In this document: one piece after another, positions 28,626 to 37,556 of the stretch
Position numbering within the stretch: the stretch's first letter is position 1
Layout of the letters: every line of letters begins with the position of its first letter
NCBI RefSeq assembly: GCF_000505545.1
Contig: NZ_AYTB01000008.1
Location: 620,001 to 684,000, forward strand
From: Kurthia huakuii LAM0618
GTDB taxonomy: Bacteria > Bacillota > Bacilli > Bacillales_A > Planococcaceae
Length of the DNA: 64,000 nt
Direction: 5' to 3'
The notes under the pieces: model-generated
Told to the model about the DNA's origin: nothing
Databases searched by the model: none
The model's input: only the letters and a program-made list of their open reading frames with translations
Position numbers and translations under genes: made by a program

Positions 28626-29939
28626 TTATTGTAGACTGTCGACAAGTTCAGTGAAAATCTCATAATCATATTTCACTTGTTCTTTATACATAAACGTCGC
28701 ATACGCCACATAATGGATAAAACGTTCCTTATCGTCAATCGCCGCCAAAATCTCATCGGCACTACGATAGCTCTCGCTAATGTCGGCGCGCGTATGAATT
28801 TTTGCTGCAACACGCCCCATCGTTGCGACTGTGCGTTTATAATCTTTGTCGGTCACTAAATCTTTTTGTTTCACCTTCTTTTTATACGGTGAACGTTCAC
28901 GAATATAAAATTCTTTATCGCCAATGGTCGTATACCCTAAGTACGGATCATTTAAGTGGTGCATCGCTTTTTGCGTTGCGACAACGCGCTCGCCTTGATG
29001 CGTATGCTCCACCCAAAACGCGTCATTGTACGGTAAGAAATAAGCGGGTACTGGTGGGCGCGCTTCCTTCATTTCAAGCACTAAATCATCGAGACCGCCC
29101 GCTTCTTGGCCACCTTCAATTAAAATATAATAACGACTAAGACCAATCGATGCCGTTCCCGAACCATATTTACGTGCAATATCTTTGATGCGGAAATGGT
29201 CGGCATTTGGCACATGTTTGGCTTCAAGCGTGCTCATATAATCGCGCATAACTGCCTGAATTTGTTCCGCCTCGTCCCCTGTTACAGGGCGCACTTCATC
29301 ATCAAAGCAAAAGACGCGCTCACCTTGCTCATTACTATACGTAATATCAGCTAATAAATGATTATGCTTACGTTTTTCTAATTTTTTCAACACTTTAGCA
29401 ATCGGCTTCTTCGTATTATCTTCGGTAAATGTCAGCGTAGACGGGTCCTCTTTTTTTGCTACAAAACGCGCCAGCTGTTCATAATAACTTTCGGTAAACT
29501 CGCGAATAAACGCACGTTGTTCCTCTGGGGTACGCCCTTCTGCATCAGCGTATAACGCAATGCTGACGCTCATTCGTAAAATATCATATAAATACGATCC
29601 AACATACCCTTCATCAAAGTCATTAGCATCAAACACAATATCGCCCGCTTCATTTTGGAAACAGCCAAAATTGTCCATATGCATATCCCCTTGAATCCAT
29701 ACCGGTTTATGCTCTGGCGTATGGTACAGCGATGGTATCTTTGTTACATCATAATAAAATAAATACGCGCTTCCACGGAAAAAGCGATACGGACTTTCTT
29801 GCATTGTCGCATACTTTGCTTTGCGACGCGTCGCATCGAGTTTCATGCGCTCCACATCAAATTCATGTAGCACCGTCTCGATAAAATGCCGGCGTAATGC
29901 TCTGCGTGTATGTTTCACGCGGTCGATTTCAATTGTCAT
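28626..29939 (-). CDS. DUF2252 family protein (kinase-like fold)
   Basis: 437 residues from the ATG at 29939, with AAAGGGG eight bases upstream. DUF2252 proteins share motifs with aminoglycoside-phosphotransferase-type kinases: WIQGDMHMDNFG near residue 85-96 matches the catalytic-loop HGDxHxxN pattern, and FDANDFDEGYVGSYLYDILRM near 105-125 matches the metal-binding DFD region. RFFRGSAYLFYYD near the N terminus is another family hallmark. The substrate is unknown. It is a single-gene unit. Confidence 0.82.
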   Translation of the reverse strand: MTIEIDRVKHTRRALRRHFIETVLHEFDVERMKLDATRRKAKYATMQESPYRFFRGSAYLFYYDVTKIPSLYHTPEHKPVWIQGDMHMDNFGCFQNEAGDIVFDANDFDEGYVGSYLYDILRMSVSIALYADAEGRTPEEQRAFIREFTESYYEQLARFVAKKEDPSTLTFTEDNTKKPIAKVLKKLEKRKHNHLLADITYSNEQGERVFCFDDEVRPVTGDEAEQIQAVMRDYMSTLEAKHVPNADHFRIKDIARKYGSGTASIGLSRYYILIEGGQEAGGLDDLVLEMKEARPPVPAYFLPYNDAFWVEHTHQGERVVATQKAMHHLNDPYLGYTTIGDKEFYIRERSPYKKKVKQKDLVTDKDYKRTVATMGRVAAKIHTRADISESYRSADEILAAIDDKERFIHYVAYATFMYKEQVKYDYEIFTELVDSLQ

Positions 29940-30101
29940 AGTCACAACCCCTTTGTTTTTTTCCTTTTATTTACGTTTTTAACGCGTTGAAAGTTTCAAA
30001 AATGTAACGAAGCTATCAATTGCATGTAATTTTACGCTTTGCTGTATATTTTACAGCGCGACTTCGTTACACTTTTAAACGAAAAGGTCGGTGAATCGAA
30101 T

Positions 30102-30557
30102 ATGAAACGCACACTCTTACTACTTCTTGGAACAACTTTCTTATTAGGTGCTTGCAACAAAGAAGACACAGCAACCTATCAATTAAATCATGATGGCGTC
30201 AACATGATGATTACAAATTATTTTGTCGACGATACGATGACAAAACAGCATATCGAAACAACGATGGCTTACAAAAATCTCGGTTACAAATCTGAACAAG
30301 AAGCGCGCGATGCCAATTTAGATGCTGAACAGGACTACCTCAACGAAAAAGGCATTCATTATAAGGCACATTACGAAAAGACAGCGATTGCAACTGAGCT
30401 AACGATTAACTATGACAAAGTTGAGGATTTATCAGCGATTGAGAATTTACGAGGCGTCGCATTTGATGTCGATTCGACAAATCCGCTCAACGTCAATGTC
30501 ACGAAAATCGACATGCTGTTGAAAGAAAATGGCTTTCAAAAAGTAGAACCTAAATGA
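30102..30557 (+). CDS. Small lipoprotein, DUF1307/YehR-like
   Basis: 151 residues. A type II signal peptide with lipobox LLGAC puts the lipid-modified Cys at residue 19, so the mature protein is anchored on the outer face of the membrane. The rest (YKNLGYKSEQEARDANLDAEQDYLNEKGIHYKAHYEKT, given here only as landmarks 60-95) resembles the DUF1307/YehR family, whose function is unknown. The ATG at 30102 begins the signal peptide; a longer frame from 30039 would put extra residues before it. The ribosome binding site is modest (AAGGTCGGTGA). Confidence 0.65.
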   Translation: MKRTLLLLLGTTFLLGACNKEDTATYQLNHDGVNMMITNYFVDDTMTKQHIETTMAYKNLGYKSEQEARDANLDAEQDYLNEKGIHYKAHYEKTAIATELTINYDKVEDLSAIENLRGVAFDVDSTNPLNVNVTKIDMLLKENGFQKVEPK

Positions 30558-30618
30558 CATAGGCAATTCAACCTGTTTCTGCTAAAATAAGTGCATTACG
30601 TTAGAAGGAGCCAACACG

Positions 30619-31152
30619 ATGCTACCAAATACCGTCAAACATCGCTATACAGGCGAGCAAATCACCTTTGTTGAGCGCACAAAAGATTACACGATTATCG
30701 AAGTGTCATTGCCACCAAATGGCGACGGCCCACCGCTACATAAACATGACCGCTACGAGGAACGCTTTGAAGTCGTAAGCGGCCAGTTGACAGTGACAGT
30801 CGATAAAAAAACGACCGTTTTAACCCCTGGCGATTCGGCGCTTGTGCGCTTAAAACAAGCTCACCGCTTCACAAATGCTCATAATGAACCGGTGACATTC
30901 CGCGTAACACTAACGCCACACTGTGACTTTGAAACATCGGTGCGCATCCATTACGGACTAATGGATGACGGTCTGACAGATGACAAAGGCAACCCAAAAA
31001 ACTTCGCGCATCTCGCGCTTATTTTACATTTTCAAAATACGTGGATCGCTGGCATTCCGATTGGCATCCAGCGCTTTATTACGAAGCGCATTTTAGCGAA
31101 AGCTGAGAAAAATGGTACGTTAAAAGCGTTAGAAAAATATTATAAAGTGTAA
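30619..31152 (+). CDS. Cupin-domain protein
   Basis: 177 residues. A single cupin-2 beta-barrel with motif 1 PPLHKHDRYEERFEVVSGQLT (about 37-57; His, His and Glu as metal ligands) and motif 2 PGDSALVRLKQAHRFTN (about 69-85; one His). A C-terminal helical extension (from about 125) includes a hydrophobic stretch, IAGIPIGIQRFI. Cupins are metal-dependent oxygenases, isomerases or binding proteins; no substrate can be assigned. AGAAGGAG precedes the ATG. It converges on the next gene at a shared terminator. Confidence 0.8.
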   Translation: MLPNTVKHRYTGEQITFVERTKDYTIIEVSLPPNGDGPPLHKHDRYEERFEVVSGQLTVTVDKKTTVLTPGDSALVRLKQAHRFTNAHNEPVTFRVTLTPHCDFETSVRIHYGLMDDGLTDDKGNPKNFAHLALILHFQNTWIAGIPIGIQRFITKRILAKAEKNGTLKALEKYYKV

Positions 31153-31186
31153 AAAGCTGCGACCATTACGCGTCGCAGCTTTTTTT
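31151..31186. terminator. Bidirectional terminator that also encodes the end of the next gene
   Basis: AAAAAGCTGCGAC/GTCGCAGCTTTTTTT hairpin. The minus-strand arm encodes the last residues (KKSCDA) of the candidate nuclease, and its stop codon lies in the loop. Confidence 0.88.
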
Positions 31187-31912
31187 AAGTTTCGCTAAAT
31201 CAATTTCATAAGTATCACCGTAGACGCGTTTTGGTACGCGCTCTTTGTCGCCATAAAATAGCACATTGAAATTGCCATTGTTAAATTGCACGATAAATAA
31301 ATCGTCCAACAAATGAAAGGTCTTTTGATTGACGCGAATAAAACCGGTCGTTTGCGCCGTTGTTTTCACGCTAATACGGCGCCCGTTCGCCACAACATCA
31401 TAGCCCGGTTGATTCGTTGTAGTAGCAAGCTCACCACCCGTTTCGAGCACGCATAAAAATTCTCCAATACGCCCGGTTAAATGGCGTAGTTCCGTTGCCT
31501 GGCAGCCGAGCACATTCATCTCAAACTGCAAAATTTCGCTGTAATGCTCATACATCGCTTGGACGCTCGATGTCGTTAAGTTTTTCTGCATACCATGATA
31601 GAAAAACACCTCGCCGCGCTTCCATTCACCGACTACTTCCGTTTCTTGTGCACCGCGCTTTTTTTGATAAATGAGCCCCGTATAAGCATCATTTTCACCA
31701 ACATATTTGTATGTATTGCGGTCTAAATAAATGAATAAATGCTTCGTAAATGAAATCCCGTCATTAAAACGGTTGTAGCAATAATCGCTTAAAATAATGC
31801 TTGCTGGATTCGTTTGAAAAGCGTCAATTACACGCTTTTTCACAGTTGCTACTGTCACGACATCGCCTTCGCACCCCGCAAGTACCGCCTTAATTTGTTC
31901 ATATATGGTCAT
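31166..31912 (-). CDS. Candidate PD-(D/E)XK-fold nuclease with N-terminal helical domain
   Basis: 248 residues. I do not recognise a named family. The segment 147-185 has the layout of the PD-(D/E)XK core: E151 in GRIGEFL, D172 in QPGYDVV and K183 in RRISVKT, with hydrophobic strands around them. The residue two before the Lys is Ser and not Asp/Glu, a variation seen in some nucleases but also in inactive relatives. The N-terminal third (about 1-70) is helical and could be a winged-helix domain. GGGGAG precedes the ATG. It stands alone between a cupin and a small basic protein, so any defence role is inference only. Confidence 0.5.
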   Translation of the reverse strand: MTIYEQIKAVLAGCEGDVVTVATVKKRVIDAFQTNPASIILSDYCYNRFNDGISFTKHLFIYLDRNTYKYVGENDAYTGLIYQKKRGAQETEVVGEWKRGEVFFYHGMQKNLTTSSVQAMYEHYSEILQFEMNVLGCQATELRHLTGRIGEFLCVLETGGELATTTNQPGYDVVANGRRISVKTTAQTTGFIRVNQKTFHLLDDLFIVQFNNGNFNVLFYGDKERVPKRVYGDTYEIDLAKLKKSCDA

Positions 31913-31965
31913 TGAAATCTCCCCTTTTTCACTTTATCGGCAATTATCATGATTTTTTCAGCAAA

Positions 31966-31994
31966 TAAAAAGAGGCTGCATCATGCAACCTCTT
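31966..31994 (-). terminator. Terminator downstream of the 49-residue gene
   Basis: GAGGcTGCAT/ATGCAaCCTC hairpin (31971-31994) with a short minus-strand T-run, seven bases after the stop. Confidence 0.85.
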
Positions 31995-32000
31995 CCATAA

Positions 32001-32150
32001 CTATTTTCCTTGCTTCGCTTGTTTCTTTTGTAAATACGCCTCGCGCAACTGTGCTAGACGTTCTTGTTTATTTGACTGCGCCGGCTTGTTTTTTTCGTGG
32101 AACTTTGTCACCGCTGCTTGGCCTTTAGAATCTAATTGATATTTCCCCAT
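32001..32150 (-). CDS. 49-residue basic protein, function unknown
   Basis: A short frame beginning MGKYQLDSKGQAAVTKFHEK and ending in a Lys/Gln-rich helix (QLREAYLQKKQAKQGK as the last 16 residues). It is strongly basic, with no Cys and no membrane segment. AGGTGA stands five bases before the ATG and a terminator follows the stop, so it is very likely expressed. Small basic helical proteins of this kind include nucleoid- and ribosome-associated peptides, but nothing fixes a role here. Confidence 0.6.
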   Translation of the reverse strand: MGKYQLDSKGQAAVTKFHEKNKPAQSNKQERLAQLREAYLQKKQAKQGK

Positions 32151-32229
32151 CTGGTTCACCTACTTTTGTGGAGTTAATGATATTACTATATCGTAAGCAT
32201 GCGAAATTGTCATTTTTCAAATTAATCGA

Positions 32230-34227
32230 CTACTTCAAACCTGTAATATACCAACCATCTTCAAATTTTTCCATTGTATAAACATTCGTATAAGCTGCTT
32301 CTTTTGTAGAACTATCTGACTTATAAATTGTATAATTTTCATTTACAGCCACATCATATCTAATATCACTAATTTTCGTATAGTTTGTAATCGTATTGCC
32401 TTTCTCTTCTACATAAGTTCCTTTATCATAACTATTCTCAATATATTGTTTTTGAGAAGTATAAAATGCTGAACTTGGCGACACCGTACCACTCATCTCA
32501 CTTGTATCACCATTATACATTGCATCTTCAAAGAAATCGAAGTAATTTTCTAACGTTGTTTCTATAGCTGAAGTCGTTTCTTCTGCTGCTAATGCTGTTT
32601 CATGTGCTTCTTCACGCTTCTCTTGCGCTGCTGATTCTTGTTGATACGTTTTTAAAGATTTTTCCGCTTCATCTTTTGTCATTTTCTCTAAAGTAATTTC
32701 TTCTTCATCATCTGACCCACTAATTGTCAATGTATCATCATCTAAAGTAAATGTACCAAACTCGTAACTGTCTTCCTCCGCTTCTACATCGCGTGCACTA
32801 AAACTCGCTAAAGAAGCTTCTCCCTCTATCGCTTCCAAATCTATTTCATCATCTTCATACATATTATAAAATTTACCATCGTCTGAAATTTCAAAAAGGC
32901 CCTTTTCACCATTTTCTTCATAACTCCAGTATCCTGCGATATCTGTAAATCCTAATGCATTACGATAAATTTCTTTATTTAAGTAATTAACTGTTGAATA
33001 ATTATCTAAATCATCTGAAATGACTTTAGCTTCTTCTTGTAACGAAGATAAGAAATACAATTTATTTTCATCCGTTGCAAAAGCTACAGAATCGTCAAGG
33101 TTTGAGACACTTTGAACATCAGATTGAATTTTTTTGTTATTTACAAACAATTCATGATCGTCATTAATATAAATCACATCGCCCGCTTTCGTAATGTGTG
33201 ATTCTATTACTTTTGAAGCGACTTTTTTAGTACCATCTTCTGTTTTACTAAATAGCGTGTTATCCTTATCACTTAAATATAACTCCCCATTACTATATAA
33301 AAAACTAGAAATATCGCTCGCTATTTTTTTTGATGTGTCGCTATCTTTTGCTTTAGAAAATAAGTTTTCATCTTCCGTCAAATAGAGAGCTTCTCCATCG
33401 ACGACTTTATAATCCATAACATCATCTGCTAATTTTTTCACGACGCTTAAATCCTTAGTATCTACAACATTTAATGTGGAATCATCATCTTCATTAGAGA
33501 TAAAATAAATGTCATTTTTATCTTTTGTAACATCACTTAAATAAACGGTATCTCCTGTGATTTTAGTGCTATCTTTTTCGGTGTTTTCTTTATAAAACAG
33601 CATATTATCTTCATCTGTATAAAAAATTTCTTCCCCATTAAAATCAAAGTCACGTACTTCATCAGCAATTGTTTTTTCTTCGCGGGTCGCTGTGTTATAG
33701 ACCGTTAAATTACTATCATTACTAACATAATAAATACTTTTTCCACTTAATTTATATTGACCAACTTCAGAAGCTATTTTTTCCGCCTCGACATCTTTTT
33801 TATCTAAATCAATGCTGTATAAATTCGCATCTTCATCCTGATATAGCACAACATTATCATTTGACGTCCCATCAAAATAGTAAACATCTTCTGCTAATTT
33901 TTCTTTCGATTCATTTGATGATACTTTATACAACTCTTCATCTTCTGTTAAATACAGCACATAATCCTTTTTCACATTATAGAAAAATAAATTATCTACA
34001 ACATCGCTCGCAATTTTTTCGTTTTTTCCTTCATTGCCCATTGTATGTATGTATAAATCTCCTACATTTTCACCATCATCATTCGTTGATTGTTGGTCGA
34101 AAAATAAAAATGTTTTCTGCGCTTGCGTAGAAACTTCAGTTTTCTTTTCACTTTCATGTTGACTACACCCCGCTAGCATCAAGACTAAGGCACTACTACT
34201 CATTAACCATTTAAATTTTTTGTTCAT
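32230..34227 (-). CDS. Large lipoprotein with about nine propeller-like repeats and a TcaA-like C-terminal domain
   Basis: 665 residues. A type II signal peptide with lipobox MLAGC puts the lipidated Cys at 21. Residues about 70-415 hold nine to ten imperfect repeats of 34-43 residues with the pattern K-I-A-S/D-D/E-V, then aromatic-rich strands ending I-Y-Y/F-L-T-x-D-x-x-L-Y/F. This spacing suggests a beta-propeller or solenoid facing the outside. A small beta domain (AGYWSYEENGEKGLFEISDDG) and a Glu/Ala-rich coiled coil follow. The last 110 residues, ending TMEKFEDGWYITGLK, resemble the NTF2-like domain of TcaA-type proteins. The protein is very acidic and Asn/Ser-rich, and its DNA is more AT-rich by eye than its neighbours. 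It lies next to tRNA-Arg. No function can be stated. Confidence 0.7.
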   Translation of the reverse strand: MNKKFKWLMSSSALVLMLAGCSQHESEKKTEVSTQAQKTFLFFDQQSTNDDGENVGDLYIHTMGNEGKNEKIASDVVDNLFFYNVKKDYVLYLTEDEELYKVSSNESKEKLAEDVYYFDGTSNDNVVLYQDEDANLYSIDLDKKDVEAEKIASEVGQYKLSGKSIYYVSNDSNLTVYNTATREEKTIADEVRDFDFNGEEIFYTDEDNMLFYKENTEKDSTKITGDTVYLSDVTKDKNDIYFISNEDDDSTLNVVDTKDLSVVKKLADDVMDYKVVDGEALYLTEDENLFSKAKDSDTSKKIASDISSFLYSNGELYLSDKDNTLFSKTEDGTKKVASKVIESHITKAGDVIYINDDHELFVNNKKIQSDVQSVSNLDDSVAFATDENKLYFLSSLQEEAKVISDDLDNYSTVNYLNKEIYRNALGFTDIAGYWSYEENGEKGLFEISDDGKFYNMYEDDEIDLEAIEGEASLASFSARDVEAEEDSYEFGTFTLDDDTLTISGSDDEEEITLEKMTKDEAEKSLKTYQQESAAQEKREEAHETALAAEETTSAIETTLENYFDFFEDAMYNGDTSEMSGTVSPSSAFYTSQKQYIENSYDKGTYVEEKGNTITNYTKISDIRYDVAVNENYTIYKSDSSTKEAAYTNVYTMEKFEDGWYITGLK

Positions 34228-34365
34228 TTCTTTTCTCCATATTCTTTATTTTTCACCTATTTTATCTGCTCCAATTAGTTTATCATAAATCTACCTTATT
34301 TAAATGTGGTTTCTAACTATCTATTCTTATGTACTATCACTTCATCGTCCTCTCTTTATTCCGCA

Positions 34366-34414
34366 AAACAAAAAACGCCTCAAACTCTTATTACTAAGAA
34401 TTTAAAGCGTTTTT
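34366..34414 (-). terminator. Terminator after tRNA-Arg
   Basis: On the minus strand ACGCtTtAAA...TCTTA pairs with TAAGA...TTTgAgGCGT (34374-34411), followed by TTTTTTG. Confidence 0.75.
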
Positions 34415-34428
34415 CGATGATACCTTGA

Positions 34429-34502
<74 letters not shown>

Positions 34503-34582
34503 GGTATTGCCTAATTCGATTAGGACAATACTTATTATATAGGACGTTTCTATGAGCGTCAATAAATTTTTTTAATATAGAA

Positions 34583-35077
34583 TTACAACGTGATCGCGGT
34601 AATGCGTTGATGCTGCTCGTCTAAAAATTCAATCGCATAACCGTCCGCTGTTGTTTCAATAACAGCATAGCTTTTTTCGTTGCGGCCGCGCGGTGATTTA
34701 AGGCTGCCTGGGTTTAAAAATAGCGTCCCATTGACTAGCTCTGCCCCTAAAACATGCGAGTGCCCAAATAGCACGATGTCAGCCCCAACTTCCTCTGCAC
34801 GCATCGCAATCGGTGTCAGCGTCGTCTTGACGTTAAACAAATTGCCATGCGTCATAAAGACCGTTTTACCGTCAACTTCAACGACTTCTTCTAACGGGTA
34901 ACGAATATCATGGTCACAGTTGCCACGCACGCGCTTGCAGTCTTTAATATGCGCGGCATCGTAAGTAAGCTCACTATCACCACAATGGAAATAATAATCG
35001 GCGTCTGGGTGGCTCTTGATAACGGCCGGAATAATGGCGGCATCACCATGCGTATCGCTTAATACAACAATTTTCAT
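34583..35077 (-). CDS. ysnB: YfcE/MJ0936-type metallophosphoesterase YsnB
   Basis: 164 residues. Metal-ligand motifs of the family are in order: SDTHGD (7-12), GDSE near 36, RGNCD near 53, THGN near 76 and GHSH near 103. These small enzymes hydrolyse phosphodiesters in vitro. Its ribosome binding site overlaps the end of rdgB, matching the B. subtilis ysnA-ysnB pair. The rph and gerM genes found upstream in B. subtilis are missing. Confidence 0.92.
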   Translation of the reverse strand: MKIVVLSDTHGDAAIIPAVIKSHPDADYYFHCGDSELTYDAAHIKDCKRVRGNCDHDIRYPLEEVVEVDGKTVFMTHGNLFNVKTTLTPIAMRAEEVGADIVLFGHSHVLGAELVNGTLFLNPGSLKSPRGRNEKSYAVIETTADGYAIEFLDEQHQRITAITL

Positions 35078-35087
35078 CGAATCCCTC

Positions 35088-35678
35088 CTATAGTTTATCA
35101 GCTAATTTTTCCGTTAATAAACGGAGTGCATTGCCACGATGTGATACTTTTCCCTTTTCCTCGGCTGTCACTTCGGCTAATGTTTTGCCGAGCGCTGGCA
35201 TATAAAAAATCGGATCGTAGCCAAAGCCATCATCGCCGCGGCGTTCACGTAAAATTTGACCTTCACAATAGCCTTTTACCGTCATTGTAGGAAAGTCTGG
35301 TCCTGTAATCGCCAAACAGCAAACAAAGCGCGCTGTACGGTCGCTATCCGGCGTTTTTGCAAGGTTTTCAAGTACTTTATCAATATTTGCCTCATCATCA
35401 TGGTCCCCAGCATAGCGCGCTGAATAAACGCCCGGCTCACCGTTTAGCGCATCGACCTCTAAACCGCTATCATCAGCTATGACTAATTGCTGTAAATCCG
35501 CTGCCAGTGCTTCCGCTTTTAAAATGGCATTTTGTTCAAATGTCGTACCAGTTTCTTCGACGTCCATGCTCGGCGCCACATCAAATAGCGTTAACACATC
35601 GTATCCCATCGGCTTAAAAATCGCCTCAAAGTCGCGTGCTTTGCCTTTATTTTTCGTTGCGATGACTACTTGTTTCAT
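35088..35678 (-). CDS. rdgB: Non-canonical purine NTP pyrophosphatase RdgB/YsnA
   Basis: 196 residues from the ATG at 35678 (MKQVVIATKNKGK), with GGAGGGA six bases upstream; two earlier ATG codons overlap that site. Removes dITP, dUTP-like and XTP to keep them out of DNA. Family marks: TKNKGKARDF at 8-17, ADDSGLEVDALNGEPGVYSARYAG near 68-91 and GFGYDPIFYMP near 150. Acts in the cytoplasm. Confidence 0.96.
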   Translation of the reverse strand: MKQVVIATKNKGKARDFEAIFKPMGYDVLTLFDVAPSMDVEETGTTFEQNAILKAEALAADLQQLVIADDSGLEVDALNGEPGVYSARYAGDHDDEANIDKVLENLAKTPDSDRTARFVCCLAITGPDFPTMTVKGYCEGQILRERRGDDGFGYDPIFYMPALGKTLAEVTAEEKGKVSHRGNALRLLTEKLADKL

Positions 35679-35700
35679 GTTCATTCCCTCCATTATGTAG

Positions 35701-35760
35701 AAAAGGAGCTGTCATGCAAAACCTTCTTCAGTTGAAGAAAAGATACTGCGGGACAGCCCC
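35701..35760 (-). terminator. Terminator downstream of murI, with an inner hairpin
   Basis: Outer stem GGaGCTGTC/GACAGCcCC (35705-35760) enclosing TCTTCA-gt-TGAAGA; the minus strand ends in TCCTTTT. Confidence 0.7.
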
Positions 35761-35767
35761 TCGTTTG

Positions 35768-36562
35768 TTATAACGTAATGCGCGCTGCATGCACTTCATC
35801 AAGTGGCAGCCAGTTCGTTGCGATATCTTTAAAGATTGGCAATGAACCTGTTGCGAAAAAACGATGTTGTGGTGCAGTTGTAGCACTACGTTCGATACCT
35901 TTGAATTTTAAAATTTCGAGTGCTTGCTTCGCGGTTTCAGTAGCTGATGAGACGATATGTACGTCCTCACCTACTGCACGCTGAATCAAGTCTTTAATAA
36001 TTGGATAATGCGTACATCCTAAAATTAATGTGTCAAATTGATCTTTTTTTAATGGTTGTAATGTCTTTTTCACTAAATCAAAAGCAAATTCACTATCGTA
36101 TTCGCCACTTTCTACAAGTGGTACAAGCGGTGGACATGCCAGCGACGAAATATTGCTTGATGAATACAGCGACGCAATGGCGTTTTCATACGCGCCACTG
36201 TTCACTGTACCTGCTGTCGCAATGACTGCAATATCATGTGTATCTGTTGCCTTAATCGCTGCCTGTGCACCTGCATTGATCACACCGATAATCGGAATTT
36301 TACTATGTTTTTGTAGACTGTCTAATGCGACACATGTTGCCGTATTGCATGCAATGACAAGCATTTTAATACCCATCTCTTCCAATTTATTCGCCATTTG
36401 CCATGTAAATTGCACGACTTCTTTCGGCGTTCTTGGACCGTATGGGCAGCGCGCTGTATCACCGATATAATAAATCTCTTCATTAGGCAAGTAGTGAAGC
36501 ATTTCTTTTACAACGGTTAAGCCACCAACACCTGAATCAATCACTCCAATCGGAGCATTCAC
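35768..36562 (-). CDS. murI: Glutamate racemase
   Basis: 264 residues. Makes D-glutamate for peptidoglycan. The two catalytic cysteines are in ACNTAT (about 72-77) and GCTHYP (about 184-189); the N-terminal DSGVGGLTV (8-16) is the phosphate/substrate loop. This is the racE position of B. subtilis, but gerE, normally upstream, is missing and a MarR gene follows directly (10 bases). Confidence 0.97.
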   Translation of the reverse strand: MNAPIGVIDSGVGGLTVVKEMLHYLPNEEIYYIGDTARCPYGPRTPKEVVQFTWQMANKLEEMGIKMLVIACNTATCVALDSLQKHSKIPIIGVINAGAQAAIKATDTHDIAVIATAGTVNSGAYENAIASLYSSSNISSLACPPLVPLVESGEYDSEFAFDLVKKTLQPLKKDQFDTLILGCTHYPIIKDLIQRAVGEDVHIVSSATETAKQALEILKFKGIERSATTAPQHRFFATGSLPIFKDIATNWLPLDEVHAARITL

Positions 36563-36572
36563 GTTAACCGCC

Positions 36573-37016
36573 TCATTCCTCTTTCATTTCTTCATACATT
36601 CGCGAAAGGAGTTTTGAAAGAACCTCCACTTCGGACGCGTCAAAATCTTTCACGACGTCTTGTAAATAGCGTTGTCGTTTTTCAACAACCTCCGTAATAA
36701 TTTGCTCACCCTTTTCTAGCAAATGTACACGAACCACACGACGATCTTTCGTATCGCGTGAACGAACGACTAATTCGTTCTGTTCTAAGCGATCGACTAA
36801 ATCCGTTGTTGTACTAAACGCTAAATACATTTTAGTAGAAAGTTCGCCAATTGTCATGTCCCCAAGTTCATCTAACCATTGAAGCGCGATAAATTGTGGT
36901 GGCGTAACTGTATAATTACTCAAAATTTCGCGTCCTTTTTGTTTGATGATTGCAGCAATATGGCGCAAGTTTTTCTCCAGTGCAAAAATATTGTCCGTTA
37001 ATTCGTCATGCGGCAT
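36573..37016 (-). CDS. MarR-family transcriptional regulator, YsmB-like
   Basis: 147 residues from the ATG at 37016 (MPHDELTDN), with GGGAGTGA five bases upstream; the longer frame to 37079 has no site. A winged-helix domain is clear (LGDMTIGELSTKMYLAFSTTTDLVDRLEQNELVVR, landmarks 55-88), with the wing DTKDRRVVRVHLLEKG. Long terminal helices form the dimer. It lies in the ysmB place beside racE. Target and ligand are unknown; a divergent or own promoter region lies at 37017-37091. Confidence 0.88.
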   Translation of the reverse strand: MPHDELTDNIFALEKNLRHIAAIIKQKGREILSNYTVTPPQFIALQWLDELGDMTIGELSTKMYLAFSTTTDLVDRLEQNELVVRSRDTKDRRVVRVHLLEKGEQIITEVVEKRQRYLQDVVKDFDASEVEVLSKLLSRMYEEMKEE

Positions 37017-37091
37017 TAAAATCACTCCCGTTAAAGTATATATAAGCTCTATTTTGACTTTAAATACCTTAATAAGCAAGTCATTTCTGAA

Positions 37092-37541
37092 TTATTTAAC
37101 TGTTACCGCAAGTGATTCTAATTGCTCATTATTAAACGCTATAGATTTTCCTGTATTTTTATTCATTTGTACAACGATGCTTGTACCCGTAAAAATAATT
37201 TCGTCACCGTTCAGTGCAACGTAGTGCATATCGATTGATGAGCGTCCTACGCGTGCAATTTTGACGCCGACTGACAGCTTATCATTGTAATACGCCTGTT
37301 GCACATAATCGCAGTGAAGGCTTGCTATCACCGGCATACCGATAACACCTGGCTCGACTTCTTGCTCCATTAAGCCGCTTTGTTCCATAAATGACGCGCG
37401 CACTTGCTCGAAATAAATAAACGGCACGGTATTATTGACGTGCCCAAATAAATCCGTTTCACAAAAGCGCACTTTAATGTCCTCAAAATAATGAAAATCT
37501 GCTAACCACGTTTGTACGTCCTCAATATAAGCTGGTAACAT
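37092..37541 (-). CDS. Acyl-CoA thioesterase-family protein, YsmA-like
   Basis: 149 residues from the ATG at 37541, with GGAGGGA four bases upstream. A hotdog-fold 4HBT thioesterase: VRFCETDLFGHVNNTVPFIYFEQ (about 25-47) carries the catalytic Asp of the DxxGHVNN motif. It should hydrolyse acyl-CoA or acyl-ACP thioesters. It lies between the MarR gene and sdhB, as in B. subtilis. A dyad similar to a FadR operator sits just upstream, so it may respond to fatty-acid supply. Confidence 0.85.
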   Translation of the reverse strand: MLPAYIEDVQTWLADFHYFEDIKVRFCETDLFGHVNNTVPFIYFEQVRASFMEQSGLMEQEVEPGVIGMPVIASLHCDYVQQAYYNDKLSVGVKIARVGRSSIDMHYVALNGDEIIFTGTSIVVQMNKNTGKSIAFNNEQLESLAVTVK

Positions 37542-37556
37542 GCAATCCCTCCAAAA

